A stretch of 44,651 nucleotides of DNA, taken from positions 1 through 44,651 of the forward strand of contig VXLV01000166.1 in assembly GCA_009841405.1 (NCBI GenBank), written 5' to 3'. Shown one piece after another: positions 19,038 through 28,695 of the stretch. Made by a program: the position numbers and the translations under genes. The notes under the pieces were generated by a model. It made no database searches. It saw nothing but the letters and a program-made list of their open reading frames with translations, and was not told the origin of the DNA. Source of the stretch: Chloroflexota bacterium (lineage in GTDB: Bacteria; Chloroflexota; Anaerolineae; Aggregatilineales; Phototrophicaceae). The first letter of the stretch is position 1. Each line of letters begins with the position of its first letter.

Positions 19038-19490
19038 ATGCCGCTTCACATCGAGTTGGTGACGCAAGAAAAGAAAGTCTTTGAAGAGGCCGACGCCGAT
19101 ATCGTCATTGTTCCGGCCGTCGAAGGCGAGATGGGCGTGCTGCCGAATCACGCGCCCGTGCTGACGACGCTGACCTTTGGCGAGTTGGTCGTCCGCAAAG
19201 GCGCCGCCGAAGAGCGCTTTGCGGTGTATGGCGGCGTGGTCGACGTGCGGCCGGACAAAGTCGTCGTCTTGGCTGATCTGGCCGAGTCGTCTTACGCGTT
19301 AGACCTGGAAATGGCGCAGGCCGCCCGCGATCGAGCGCGGCAACTGCTCGATGACGGCCTGCCCGGCGCCGACAATCGCGAAGCCGAGCTGGCCCTGCGG
19401 CGCGCCAACCTCGCCGTGCGCATCAGCCAGAAAATCCGCAGTCGCGGCTCAATGCTGCGCATTCTCGATGAGGAGAGCGCGGAAATCTAG
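19038..19490 (+). CDS. atpC: F1F0 ATP synthase subunit epsilon
   Basis: This 150-residue protein has an N-terminal beta sandwich (PLHIELVTQEKKVFEEADAD; GEMGVLPNHAPVLTTL; the FAVYGGVVDV strand) and a C-terminal helical hairpin (about 95-140) that can inhibit ATP hydrolysis in this family. Length is at the upper end of normal. It lies nine bases after atpD and ends the F1 cluster. No hairpin followed by a T tract is evident in the 124 bases before mreB, so the transcript end is not defined. Confidence 0.94.
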   Translation: MPLHIELVTQEKKVFEEADADIVIVPAVEGEMGVLPNHAPVLTTLTFGELVVRKGAAEERFAVYGGVVDVRPDKVVVLADLAESSYALDLEMAQAARDRARQLLDDGLPGADNREAELALRRANLAVRISQKIRSRGSMLRILDEESAEI

Positions 19491-19614
19491 AAGCCGAAAA
19501 TCGCCCCTGCAAACCTGATACGTCCCAAGGCTCGGCGCTGCTTCTGTAGTCCGGGCTATGCTTTTGCTGTAGAATAACCGTAGTGCGTATCAAGAATGAG
19601 CGTTGATTGTACTT

Positions 19615-20631
19615 ATGGCTCGCTTTGGAAAGAGTCTGGGCGTCGACTTGGGCACGGTCAACGTGCTCATCTACGACGGCGGCCGCATCGTCTTGCAGGA
19701 GCCCTCGCTGGTGGCCCTGCTTGCGGAAGAGGAACGCATCGTCGACTTCGGCAATCCCGCCCGCGAGATGCTGGGGCGCGTGGACGACGAAGACATTCAG
19801 GTCATGCGCCCCCTCCAAAATGGCGTCATCGCTGACTACGAAGTTACCGAAGCCATGCTCGAATACTTCTTCAGCAAAATCGCCGGCCGCATGCGCCTGT
19901 TCCGACCATCGGTCATGGTCTCCGTGCCCTATGGCGCCACCAGCGTCGAAAAGCGCGCCGTTCGCGAAGCCATACTCGCGGCCGGCGCGCGCGAAGTCCA
20001 ACTGATGTGGGAACCGCTGGCGTCGGCGCTGGGCGCGGGCCTGCCTGTCAGCACGCCGGCGGGCGGCATGGTCGTCAATATCGGCGGCGGCATTACCGAA
20101 GCGGCGGTGCTCACCATGAACAACATCGTCCGGGCGGAGAGCGGCCGCGTCGGCGGGCTCCGCCTGGACGACGGCATCATCAGCTACGTGCGCCGAAAGT
20201 ACAACTTGACGGTCGGCCAGCCTACCGCCGAGTCCATCAAGATCCAGATCGGCGCTGCTGTTGACCAACCGCAAGAGCTCTCGATGGAGATTCAGGGCCG
20301 CGACAATGTATCGGGCCTGCCGCGCACCGTGCGCGTCACCACGGGCGAGGTGGTGGAAGCGCTGGCCGAACCGCTCAGCCAAATTGCCTCGGTTGTTCGC
20401 GCGGTGCTTTCCACTACGCCGCCTGAATTGTCCTCGGACATCATCGATCGCGGCATCGTGCTCAGCGGCGGGGGCGCGCTGCTGCGCGGCATCGACGCCT
20501 ATTTGACGCGCGAAACCGGCGTGCCCGTCTACCAAGCTGATACTCCCCTCATAAATGTAGTTGTCGGCTGCGGCCGCGCGCTCGAGGACCCCGCGATAAT
20601 GCGTCGGCTGGCGCAAACCAATTACTTCTGA
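19615..20631 (+). CDS. mreB: MreB-like actin-family protein (rod shape)
   Basis: This 338-residue MreB/actin-fold ATPase has the phosphate-1 motif LGVDLGTVNVLIYDGG, VSVPYGATSVEKRAVREA, the connecting EPLASALGAGLPV, the phosphate-2 NIGGGITEAAVL, GGLRLDDGIISYVRR, and the adenosine motif GIVLSGGGALLRGID. MreB filaments at the inner face of the membrane guide cell wall synthesis. The gene stands alone, with no mreC, mreD, rodA or pbp2 in the window. I chose ATG 19615, which gives MARFGKSLGVDLGT; no clear ribosome site precedes it, and an in-frame TTG at 19603 adds only four residues. It converges on rex with a 16-base gap. Confidence 0.9.
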   Translation: MARFGKSLGVDLGTVNVLIYDGGRIVLQEPSLVALLAEEERIVDFGNPAREMLGRVDDEDIQVMRPLQNGVIADYEVTEAMLEYFFSKIAGRMRLFRPSVMVSVPYGATSVEKRAVREAILAAGAREVQLMWEPLASALGAGLPVSTPAGGMVVNIGGGITEAAVLTMNNIVRAESGRVGGLRLDDGIISYVRRKYNLTVGQPTAESIKIQIGAAVDQPQELSMEIQGRDNVSGLPRTVRVTTGEVVEALAEPLSQIASVVRAVLSTTPPELSSDIIDRGIVLSGGGALLRGIDAYLTRETGVPVYQADTPLINVVVGCGRALEDPAIMRRLAQTNYF

Positions 20632-20647
20632 TTTGCGTCAGCGGCGC

Positions 20648-21280
20648 TCAATCATCGAGATAATAAGTCATGCGCTGCAAATGCGTGACCGGGTCAATGT
20701 ACTGGATCTGCACATTATCCGGCACGTTAATGTTTATGGGCGCGTAGTTGAGTATCGCTTCGACGCCCGCTGTCACCAATTGATCCGCGACCGACTGGGC
20801 GTGTTCGGCCGGCACCGCCAACATGGCGATCTTGATGCCCTCATCGCGGATTATCCCGCTTACGCTGCTTAAAGGGAGAACCACGAAGTCGCCGATGCGC
20901 TGGCCGATGACGGCCGGGCTCACGTCAAATAAATGAGCAATCCGGAACCCGCGATCCTGAAAGCCGCGATAATGCGAAATCGCGCTTCCCAGATTGCCCG
21001 CGCCTATAACCACAACCATCCATTCTCGATTGATCTTCAGGACATCCTGGAGCTTCTGAATGAGGAAGTCGATTTGATATCCCGTGCCCTGCTTGCCGAA
21101 GCCGCCAAAATGGGAGAGGTCCTTGCGAATCTGCGCCGAACTGATATCGAGGCGCTTGCCCAACTCATGCGACGAGGTCACCCGCTTGTCTTCCTGCCGC
21201 AGACGCCGCAGCGCGCGCAGATACAAAGGCAATCGACCGATGACGATATCGGGTATGGACGCTGTTGCGTTTGACGGCAT
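20648..21280 (-). CDS. rex: Redox-sensing transcriptional repressor Rex
   Basis: This 210-residue repressor has an N-terminal winged helix (residues about 15-60) with the recognition segment ISSAQIRKDLSHFGGFGKQG, followed by a Rossmann NAD(H) domain: VVIGAGNLGSAISHY (91-105), RIAHLFDVSP and LAVPAEHAQSVADQL. NYAPININVPDNVQIQYIDP is typical of Rex C-termini. Rex dimers bind DNA when NAD+ dominates and let go when NADH rises. The ATG at 21280 gives the normal length; the longer open frame upstream has no Rex similarity. An 18-bp Rex-like site lies 25 bases upstream, so autorepression is likely. A second such site covers the atp promoter. Confidence 0.95.
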   Translation of the reverse strand: MPSNATASIPDIVIGRLPLYLRALRRLRQEDKRVTSSHELGKRLDISSAQIRKDLSHFGGFGKQGTGYQIDFLIQKLQDVLKINREWMVVVIGAGNLGSAISHYRGFQDRGFRIAHLFDVSPAVIGQRIGDFVVLPLSSVSGIIRDEGIKIAMLAVPAEHAQSVADQLVTAGVEAILNYAPININVPDNVQIQYIDPVTHLQRMTYYLDD

Positions 21281-21304
21281 TGACGCGACTTTCTGGACGC
21301 CGGA

Positions 21305-21322
21305 TTGTGAAACTTTATACAA
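21305..21322. promoter_or_regulatory. Candidate Rex operator upstream of rex
   Basis: TTGTGAAACTTTATACAA is 18 bp long and matches TTGTGAA-N4-TTCACAA at all seven left and five of seven right positions. On the minus strand it contains TATAAA (21319-21314), a plausible -10 box for rex, so binding would shut off rex itself. No good -35 box is seen for that -10. Autoregulation is common in Rex families. The rest of the 249-base gap holds the promoter for the gene at 21530. Confidence 0.6.
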
Positions 21323-21432
21323 GAACAATCCTACCACTGCGCAGCGTTCGCCGCTAGCCGGCAAGCCGCAACGCGCGTTGCCGAGGCCATGCCCAAGCCA
21401 GGCCCGCGAAACGATCCCGCTGCTCGCCTCGC

Positions 21433-21461
21433 TTGAAAGCCGCCCGCCGCAATGATAGAAT
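21433..21461 (+). promoter_or_regulatory. Sigma-70-type promoter for the GbsR/MarR-type regulator
   Basis: TTGAAA (21433-21438), a 17-base spacer and TAGAAT (21456-21461), each five of six to consensus. Transcription would start near 21468, about 60 bases before the ATG at 21530. Confidence 0.6.
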
Positions 21462-21529
21462 GTCAGACAGAGTGCCGTGCCGAATCGACGCCGGGGTTCA
21501 GCGCGCATTAAGGGAGAAACTCTATACTG

Positions 21530-22114
21530 ATGTCGTCTGATCAAGAGAGCCTGCCGGGTGGCGAACGCCCGCTTGCCAACGACCTGGAGATCGTGCACGA
21601 CAGCATGCTGGATGGCTTGAGCCAGCTGGCGGATTACTTTGGCTTCAGCAAGGTCATGGGGCAACTTTACGGCAGCCTCTTATTAAGCGCGGAGCCGCTC
21701 TCGCTCGACGACATGATGGCGCGCCTGGACATCTCCAAAGCCAGCGTCAGCACCAACATCCGCTCACTTGAACACATGGGCATGGTGCGACAAGTCTGGG
21801 TCCGCGGCGGCAGCGGACGCCGCAAATACTACCAGGCTGAAACCGACTTCTGGCAGATTTTTTCCAACTTCCTAAGCGGCCGCGAGCTGCGCGATCTTGA
21901 GCACGCCCTGTCCGTAATGCAAGAAAATCACCAACGTATCTCCGCTTCGATTGACGACCTGCCGCCCGATCAGCAGATGCTGGCGCGCTTGTATTTGGAC
22001 CGCATCGCGCAGATGCAGGCGCTGTTCCGTTTTGCGCAGCTGATTATCAGCAGCGTCATGAGTCAGGTCAGCGGAATTGACGTCTCCGCTTTCTCCAGCG
22101 TCGAGTTGCAATAG
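21530..22114 (+). CDS. GbsR/MarR-family winged-helix transcriptional regulator
   Basis: This 194-residue protein resembles the GbsR branch of MarR regulators (COG1510). It has an N-terminal helix followed by a winged helix: KVMGQLYGSLLLSAEPLSLD, MMARLDISKASVSTNIRSLE as the recognition region, and the wing MVRQVWVRGGSGRRKYYQAE. The C-terminal part is helical (residues about 110-185) and probably the dimerisation and effector region. GbsR-type proteins control osmoprotectant (choline/glycine betaine) genes in Bacillus, but no such genes are near, so the target is unknown. AAGGGAG lies 13 bases upstream of the ATG. It is transcribed divergently from rex. Confidence 0.85.
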   Translation: MSSDQESLPGGERPLANDLEIVHDSMLDGLSQLADYFGFSKVMGQLYGSLLLSAEPLSLDDMMARLDISKASVSTNIRSLEHMGMVRQVWVRGGSGRRKYYQAETDFWQIFSNFLSGRELRDLEHALSVMQENHQRISASIDDLPPDQQMLARLYLDRIAQMQALFRFAQLIISSVMSQVSGIDVSAFSSVELQ

Positions 22115-22122
22115 GTTCTCCC

Positions 22123-22151
22123 TTGTAGCCATACCGTCCCCTGTCTATAAT
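22123..22151 (+). promoter_or_regulatory. Promoter for tRNA-Leu
   Basis: A perfect TATAAT (22146-22151) lies 21 bases before the tRNA. The matching -35 position, 17 bases upstream, reads TTGTAG (22123-22128), three of six to consensus. Confidence 0.55.
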
Positions 22152-22171
22152 CGCGGCGGGGTCGACGCCTT

Positions 22172-22252
22172 GAGGAAGTGGCGGAATTGGCAGACGCGCA
22201 TGACTTAGGATCATGTCTCTTTGAGGTGAGGGTTCGAGTCCCTCCTTCCTCA
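22172..22252 (+). tRNA. tRNA-Leu (anticodon UAG)
   Basis: The 7-bp acceptor stem GAGGAAG/CTTCCTC closes a class II tRNA with a long variable arm. The anticodon stem CATGA/TCATG holds the loop CTTAGGA, which gives anticodon TAG (reads CUN, chiefly CUA). The T arm GAGGG-TTCGAGT-CCCTC is perfect, and the D region has AATTGGCAGA. 3' CCA is not encoded. Confidence 0.96.
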
Positions 22253-22270
22253 CTACGACCATTCAATCGA

Positions 22271-22288
22271 GGCGCGTGACGCGCCTTT
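22271..22288 (+). terminator. Weak hairpin terminator after tRNA-Leu
   Basis: GGCGCG-TGA-CGCGCC (22271-22285) is followed by TTT and, after CGAC, TTTT. The stem is strong but the T tract is short and broken, so termination may be partial. It separates the tRNA from tig. Confidence 0.4.
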
Positions 22289-22363
22289 CGACTTTTACGT
22301 ATAGAATCTGATTTGGCGCGTAACCAACCGCTGAACGACGCCGAAAGGATCCAGGGACCGATC

Positions 22364-24034
22364 TTGAACCTAACGACTGAACGCACCGAAAATCATCGCG
22401 CCCGCTTGACCGTCGAAATCGAAGCCGAAGAGTTGGAAGCCGCCAAGCGCACAGCCGCGCGCAAGATCTCGCGGCAAGTTCGCATCAGGGGCTTTCGCAA
22501 GGGCAAAGCGCCCTACCGGCTCGTCGCCCAAACTGTGGGCGAGGGCGCCATCCTCGAGGAAGCTGTTGAGGAGCTCGGCGACAATCTGTATAAACAGGCA
22601 TTGGAAGAATCCCAGGTCGAGCCGTACGGACCCGGCGCCTTTGATGACTTTCAGTTGGAGCCGGCGCCGACATTTGTGTTTTCAGTGCCCTTGCAGCCCG
22701 AAGTCGACTTGAAGGCATATCAAGATGTCCGCATCAATTTCGATCTGCCAGAGGTCAACGACGATGAAGTGGAGCAGGCGCTGAAGCAATTGCAGCAGCG
22801 CGCGGTCGAGGTTCTTGATGATTCGGTAGCCGTTGCCGCGCCCGGCCATCGCGTCACCATTGCTGTCGAAAGCGAGTTTGTCGATGGCGAGCCGCAAGAC
22901 GACACGGCCGAGAGCGACGACGATGCTGACCTTCAGGACGGGTTGACCGGCGCAAACGCAAATGATGACGATGACGAGGACGCTGACACTGACCAAGAGA
23001 GACCCTATATCCCCAGGCAGGGTGACAGCTTCGTCAGCGACGAAAACGCGACCATCATCCTCGATCCCAATGCCGACCCGTTTACGCACGGATTCGTCGA
23101 GCATCTGATAGGCGTGGAGCGGGGCGCCACCATCGAATTCGAATTGACCATACCCGATGACGATGCGGACGAAACAATCATCGGGCGGCGCGTAAGCTTT
23201 GATGTCACGCTCAATAACATTGAATCGATCGCTATTCCCGACCTGGATGATGAGTTCGCGCGCCGGGTCAGTCGAAATCGCGGCGATGTCGAACTGGACA
23301 TGGCTGGCTTGCGCGCCTCTACAAAAGAGGAGCTTTCGCGCTCGGCGCTGTCCCAGGCCAAGTCTGAATACTGCGACCGAGTACTGGAAGAGATCGTTGC
23401 CGGCGCCGAGATCGACTTTCCTGACATGATGCTGGATCAGCAGATAGACGGCATGGTCAGCGAATTCGAGCGTAACCTCGCGCAACAGCGTATTAGCCTG
23501 GACGACTACTACCGCTTGACCAACAGCACTCGTGACGATCTGCGCGAGCGTCATCGCGATAGCGCCGCTCGTTCATTGCGTCATTCGCTGGTACTGCGGG
23601 AAATTGTTAGCGCGCAAGAAATCACGATCAGCGACGAAGATATCGAGGCTCGGCTGGAAGCGGTGATGTCCGGCTATGGTTCCAGCCCGGAAATCCGCAA
23701 GCTGTTTGATACGCCGGAAATGCGCGACAACATGCGCCAGGACCTGGTCATGGGCCACGCTAACGAACATCTCTACGCCATTGGCCGCGGCGAAGATCCC
23801 GCCGAAGCTATCGAAGCCATGCGCAAGCAGAATGCCGATGACGCGCAACGCGCCAGCGAACGCCGCGAAAGATTACTGCAATATCAGGCCGAGGACGAAG
23901 CGGCCGCGGCGGCGCTGGCAACCGATGAGCCAGACGGCCCCGCCGCCGATGGCGACTCGGCTGACCCGGAAGCGCCAACCAGCGAGAGCGCGGCCGACGA
24001 CAGCGCTGATCCCGAACATGCCCAGGCATCGTAA
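22364..24034 (+). CDS. tig: Trigger factor with acidic insertion and acidic C-terminal tail
   Basis: This 556-residue protein is the ribosome-associated chaperone and peptidyl-prolyl isomerase. The ribosome-binding domain has the signature GFRKGKAP (with VRI before it). A PPIase-like middle domain follows (HRVTIAVESEFVDG ... FTHGFVEHLIGVERGATIEFELTIP ... FDVTLNNIE). The C-terminal chaperone helices come next (EFARRVSRNRG through about 470). An acidic, Asn/Asp-rich stretch at about residues 180-215 interrupts the PPIase domain, and the last 70 residues or so are Ala/Asp/Glu-rich and probably disordered. Common trigger factors have about 430-450 residues. I start at TTG 22364, preceded by AGGGA; a TTG at 22313 would add 17 residues. 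It heads the standard tig-clpP-clpX block. Confidence 0.92.
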   Translation: MNLTTERTENHRARLTVEIEAEELEAAKRTAARKISRQVRIRGFRKGKAPYRLVAQTVGEGAILEEAVEELGDNLYKQALEESQVEPYGPGAFDDFQLEPAPTFVFSVPLQPEVDLKAYQDVRINFDLPEVNDDEVEQALKQLQQRAVEVLDDSVAVAAPGHRVTIAVESEFVDGEPQDDTAESDDDADLQDGLTGANANDDDDEDADTDQERPYIPRQGDSFVSDENATIILDPNADPFTHGFVEHLIGVERGATIEFELTIPDDDADETIIGRRVSFDVTLNNIESIAIPDLDDEFARRVSRNRGDVELDMAGLRASTKEELSRSALSQAKSEYCDRVLEEIVAGAEIDFPDMMLDQQIDGMVSEFERNLAQQRISLDDYYRLTNSTRDDLRERHRDSAARSLRHSLVLREIVSAQEITISDEDIEARLEAVMSGYGSSPEIRKLFDTPEMRDNMRQDLVMGHANEHLYAIGRGEDPAEAIEAMRKQNADDAQRASERRERLLQYQAEDEAAAAALATDEPDGPAADGDSADPEAPTSESAADDSADPEHAQAS

Positions 24035-24073
24035 CCGCATCCGTTTACGCGACAGAAAGGATTGCTGGCCCTT

Positions 24074-24688
24074 ATGAATCACTTTCAAAATGTAATCCCA
24101 ATGGTGATCGAGCAGGGTAGCCGCGGCGAGCGCGCCTACGACATTTACTCGCTGCTGCTGAAAGAGCGCATCGTTTTCGTCGGTTCCGGCATCAACGACC
24201 AAATCGCCAACTTAATTGTTGCCCAATTGCTCTTTCTCGAGCGTGAAGGCCCCGATCGCCGCATCCAGATGTACATCAATTCGCCCGGCGGCGCTGTATA
24301 TTCGGGCCTGGCGATTTACGACACCATGCAGCAGATTGCCGCGCCGGTGAGCACAGTCGCGGTCGGCATCACCGCCAGCTTCGGCACGGTGCTGCTGACA
24401 GCGGGCGCAAGCGGCATGCGCCTGGCGCTGCCAAACGCCACCATCCACATGCACCAGCCTCTGGGCGGCGCGCAAGGGCAGGCGTCGGACATCGTGATCC
24501 AGGCCGAAGAGATCGTGCGTTTGAAAAAGCGCATCATCGATATTTTCGTCAACCACACCGGCAAGACCTCGGAAGAAGTCGAGCGCGTCACCGACCGTGA
24601 TGTCTATATGACCGCGCAGGAAGCCACGGATTTCGGCCTGATTGACTCCGTGCTAATTGGCGAAGAGCGCGGCTTGGAAGGGATTTAA
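24074..24688 (+). CDS. clpP: ATP-dependent Clp protease proteolytic subunit
   Basis: This 204-residue serine protease forms the tetradecameric barrel fed by ClpX. The catalytic triad is S102 ([14 protein letters not shown]), H127 ([16 protein letters not shown]) and D176 (TDRDVYM). The oxyanion and handle regions ([30 protein letters not shown]) are normal. Phe follows the nucleophile where Met is usual (ASFG for ASMG). The ATG at 24074 gives the common N-terminus; a TTG at 24062, closer to the AAAGG element, would add four residues. It is 39 bases after tig and one base before clpX. Confidence 0.96.
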   Translation: MNHFQNVIPMVIEQGSRGERAYDIYSLLLKERIVFVGSGINDQIANLIVAQLLFLEREGPDRRIQMYINSPGGAVYSGLAIYDTMQQIAAPVSTVAVGITASFGTVLLTAGASGMRLALPNATIHMHQPLGGAQGQASDIVIQAEEIVRLKKRIIDIFVNHTGKTSEEVERVTDRDVYMTAQEATDFGLIDSVLIGEERGLEGI

Positions 24689-24689
24689 G

Positions 24690-25973
<1,284 letters not shown>

Positions 25974-25986
25974 GCCACGCCCGGCG

Positions 25987-26667
25987 CTAGGGCGTAACGG
26001 GCAAAAGCAGCGCCTTCGTGCCAGCGGATACCTGGCTCTGGAAGCTCTGCGCGTCCAAGTGCGTCGCTTCCTCGCCGCCGCCGCCCCAATTATACGGAAT
26101 GGCCCACTTGGGCTGCATGGCCTCTACCAATTTGACGGCGTCCGCCACCGACAGCCTGCCATAGCCGTCTATCGGCAGCAGAATGATATCGGGCCTCAGA
26201 TACGAGTTTTCGTCCACCGTATCCGCTTCGCCCACGTAGTAGATGTCGTACAGGTCAAGCGAGATCAGGAATCCGAGCCGGCCGCTTGCTTTCCCCGCGC
26301 GCGGATCGCGCGATGAAACAGCGGGCAGGGCCTTTATGTTCGCGCGGCCGACGTTGATGCTCTGCCACTCGCGCAAGACTTTTGTGTCGGGAATGATTCG
26401 GCGCGCGCTTTCGCTGCCTACGATCACCGTGTGCTCGCCGCGAATCTTCTGGACGTCCGCCGGCGAACAGTGGTCGTACTGATCGTGCCCCAGCAATATG
26501 AGATCGGGGGGCGCATCGGTCTTGACCACGCGCCAGGGCGCAATCTGTATGGAGGGCGCGCCATCTATGGCGAAGCTGCCGTGTCCCTGCCATCGAATTC
26601 TATCGATCAATTGCCCGCTCCCGTTATCGAGTCCTCCAAGGACCTCAAGGGCAATAGCCAGCGCCAA
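25987..26667 (-). CDS. MBL-fold metal-dependent hydrolase-like protein (UlaG-like), altered metal motif
   Basis: This 226-residue protein has a metallo-beta-lactamase-like fold of the UlaG/YhfI type: IRWQGHGSFAI, DLILLGHDQYDHCSPADVQ, IYYVGEADTVDE and DIILLPIDGYGRLS. The usual HxHxDH zinc motif is HDQYDH here, so the second His is Gln. The C-terminal region has IPYNWGGGGEE, where relatives often carry a His (IPxH). Metal binding and hydrolase activity are therefore uncertain; it might use one metal or have lost catalysis. The first start codon in the frame is TTG 26667; no ribosome site is obvious. It converges on clpX with a 13-base gap and is divergent from obgE. Confidence 0.75.
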   Translation of the reverse strand: MALAIALEVLGGLDNGSGQLIDRIRWQGHGSFAIDGAPSIQIAPWRVVKTDAPPDLILLGHDQYDHCSPADVQKIRGEHTVIVGSESARRIIPDTKVLREWQSINVGRANIKALPAVSSRDPRAGKASGRLGFLISLDLYDIYYVGEADTVDENSYLRPDIILLPIDGYGRLSVADAVKLVEAMQPKWAIPYNWGGGGEEATHLDAQSFQSQVSAGTKALLLPVTP

Positions 26668-26821
26668 TGCAGAATGCCAGAGTATAGACCGCTTGTAGGC
26701 GGCTTGCCATTGCGGACGGCTTGACGGCTATCCGCTCGGTCCTTTCCACCTACACTGGCCCGTCAATCTGCTGTATGCTCAGCCCGCGATCAGGTCCAGC
26801 CGGAAATGCGGTGGTGCGCCA

Positions 26822-28090
26822 GTGCTGGTTGACGAGGCCAAGATTTTTGTTGCGAGCGGCAAAGGCGGCGACGGCATGGTTTCGTTCCGCCGCGAAAAGT
26901 ACGTGCCGCTTGGCGGCCCTTCCGGCGGCGACGGCGGGCGCGGCGGCGATGTCGCGCTCCAGACCGACCCCAACCTGAACACCCTCTACTTCTTCCGCAA
27001 ACGCGCCCACTTCAAAGCCAAGCCGGGCGGCAAGGGCGGGTCAAGCAATAAGACCGGCGCCGATGCCGAACGCCTGACCGTGCGTGTTCCACCGGGCACA
27101 GTCGTTCGCGACGCCGCCACTGGCGGACTGATTGCAGACCTCGTCGGCCCCGATGCGGAACTCGTGGTGGCGCCCGGCGGTCGCGGCGGGCGCGGCAACG
27201 CGCGCTTCAAATCCGCATCCAACCAGGCGCCGCGCATGGCGGAAAAGGGCGAGCCCGGAATCGAACGCTGGATCACCCTCGAACTGAAGCTGATCGCCGA
27301 TGTCGCCTTGGTTGGGCTGCCCAACGCAGGCAAATCTACCTTGCTGTCGGTTGTGAGCAACGCCAAGCCCAAGATCGCCGACTATCCCTTTACTACCCTG
27401 GAGCCCAATCTGGGAACCGTTGTCTACGACAATCTGGACCTGGTCTTCGCCGATATCCCCGGGCTGATTGAAGGCGCGCATCTCGGCATCGGGCTGGGCC
27501 ACTCATTCCTGCGCCATGTGCAGCGGACAGCGCTGATCGTACACATCGTGGATGGCGCGGCGGCCGATCCGCTGGCGGACTACAATCAGATCAGAGCGGA
27601 GCTTGCGCTCTATGACGAACGCCTGGCGGAACGACCGGAGATCCTGGTCGTGAACAAGATCGACCTGCCCGACGCGCGCGAATACCTGGACTTGCTTAAC
27701 GAGAGCTTTGCCGAACGAGGCATCAAGCAGCCGCTGGCCGTCTCCGCCCTGACGCGCGAAAATGTCGACCGGCTCATACAGGCTGTGTTTGAACTCAGCG
27801 CCAGCCTGCCCAAAGAGCGGCCAGAACCTCACGAAGCGGAGCCGGTTTATGCGCCAGACGCCGGCGATAACCTGGCTTTTGAACTGGAAATCAGCGATGG
27901 CGTCTATTATGTCCGCGGCGACCGCATTGAGCGGGCGGCGGCCATGACCTATTGGGACTATGAAGAAGCTGTGCTGCGCTTTCAGAAAACGCTCGAGGCG
28001 ACTGGCGTTGCCAAGGCTCTGCAGAATGCTGGCGTACAGAGCGGCGATACCGTCTTCATCGGCGACTTCGAATTGGAGTGGTCGGAGTGA
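26822..28090 (+). CDS. obgE: Obg-family GTPase CgtA
   Basis: This 422-residue ribosome-assembly GTPase has the glycine-rich Obg domain (SGKGGDGMVSFRREKYVPLG, GGPSGGDGGRGG, PGGRGGRGN), then the G domain with G1 GLPNAGKST (165-173), G2 DYPFTTLEPN, G3 DIPG (211-214) and G4 NKID (278-281). A C-terminal OCT domain follows (about 345-422, VYYVRGDRIERAA). It starts at GTG 26822, and its ribosome site is weak. It overlaps nadD by four bases (GTGA), an association seen in many bacteria. The 154 bases between it and the divergent MBL gene contain no promoter I would defend. Confidence 0.96.
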   Translation: MLVDEAKIFVASGKGGDGMVSFRREKYVPLGGPSGGDGGRGGDVALQTDPNLNTLYFFRKRAHFKAKPGGKGGSSNKTGADAERLTVRVPPGTVVRDAATGGLIADLVGPDAELVVAPGGRGGRGNARFKSASNQAPRMAEKGEPGIERWITLELKLIADVALVGLPNAGKSTLLSVVSNAKPKIADYPFTTLEPNLGTVVYDNLDLVFADIPGLIEGAHLGIGLGHSFLRHVQRTALIVHIVDGAAADPLADYNQIRAELALYDERLAERPEILVVNKIDLPDAREYLDLLNESFAERGIKQPLAVSALTRENVDRLIQAVFELSASLPKERPEPHEAEPVYAPDAGDNLAFELEISDGVYYVRGDRIERAAAMTYWDYEEAVLRFQKTLEATGVAKALQNAGVQSGDTVFIGDFELEWSE

Positions 28091-28695
28091 GTGGAAAGCG
28101 TATCGGCATTCTTGGCGGCTCCTTCGATCCGCCCCAAATCGGCCATCTCATCCTGGCCGAATACAGCCGCGAAGCGCTGGCTATCGATCATATTCTGTTT
28201 GTACCGGTCGGCGATCACCCGGTGAAACGCGGCGACTTGCGCCTGCCTGTCGCGCACCGGCTGGCCATGTTGGAGCTGGCCATCGCGGACAATCGTGGCT
28301 TCAGCATTTCGCGCGTAGATATCGATCGCGATGGCCCGCATTATTCGGCGGACACCGTCAAGCTGATACGCGAGCAGTACCCACAGGCCGATCTGTTCTT
28401 CGTTATGGGCGGCGATAATCTGCGCGCCCTGCCTACCTGGGAGCGGGCGCCCGAATTATATCGCTGCTGCCGCCTGGCTGTGATGAAGCGCGCCGATGAA
28501 GACATCGCGCCGGACATGCATGATGATGTTCTGCCCGGTCTATCACAGAAGGTCGATATCGTGGACGTGCCCATGCTCAGCGTCTGGCTGTCATCGACTG
28601 TCGTCGTCAGCCGCTTGCGGGCGAACCGCAGCGTGCGATATCTGGTTCCGGATGCTGTGCTCGCCTATATCCGCGACAATGGTCTATATGGTTGA
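28087..28695 (+). CDS. nadD: Nicotinate-nucleotide adenylyltransferase
   Basis: This 202-residue enzyme makes nicotinate adenine dinucleotide from NaMN and ATP in NAD synthesis. The nucleotidyltransferase motif is GILGGSFDPPQIGHL (with the GxxxPxxxGH pattern); FVPVGDHPVKRG, RLAMLELAIADN, DLFFVMGGDNLRALPTWE and the second ATP motif VWLSSTVVVSRLRAN (SST-x-x-R type) are present. The GTG start overlaps the obgE stop, and the end overlaps the next gene by eight bases, so the three are probably one operon. The link to NAD(H) supply is notable beside Rex-controlled genes, but no Rex-like site was seen here. Confidence 0.94.
   Translation: MSGKRIGILGGSFDPPQIGHLILAEYSREALAIDHILFVPVGDHPVKRGDLRLPVAHRLAMLELAIADNRGFSISRVDIDRDGPHYSADTVKLIREQYPQADLFFVMGGDNLRALPTWERAPELYRCCRLAVMKRADEDIAPDMHDDVLPGLSQKVDIVDVPMLSVWLSSTVVVSRLRANRSVRYLVPDAVLAYIRDNGLYG

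Noticed and set aside
19423..20616. A 397-codon open frame on the minus strand opposite mreB
   Set aside because: It mirrors a well-supported gene, has no recognisable domain and a composition typical of the antisense of GC-rich coding DNA.
25977..25995. ACGCCC/GGGCGT hairpin between clpX and the MBL gene
   Set aside because: Only a 6-bp stem and no T tract on either strand; not enough for a terminator call.
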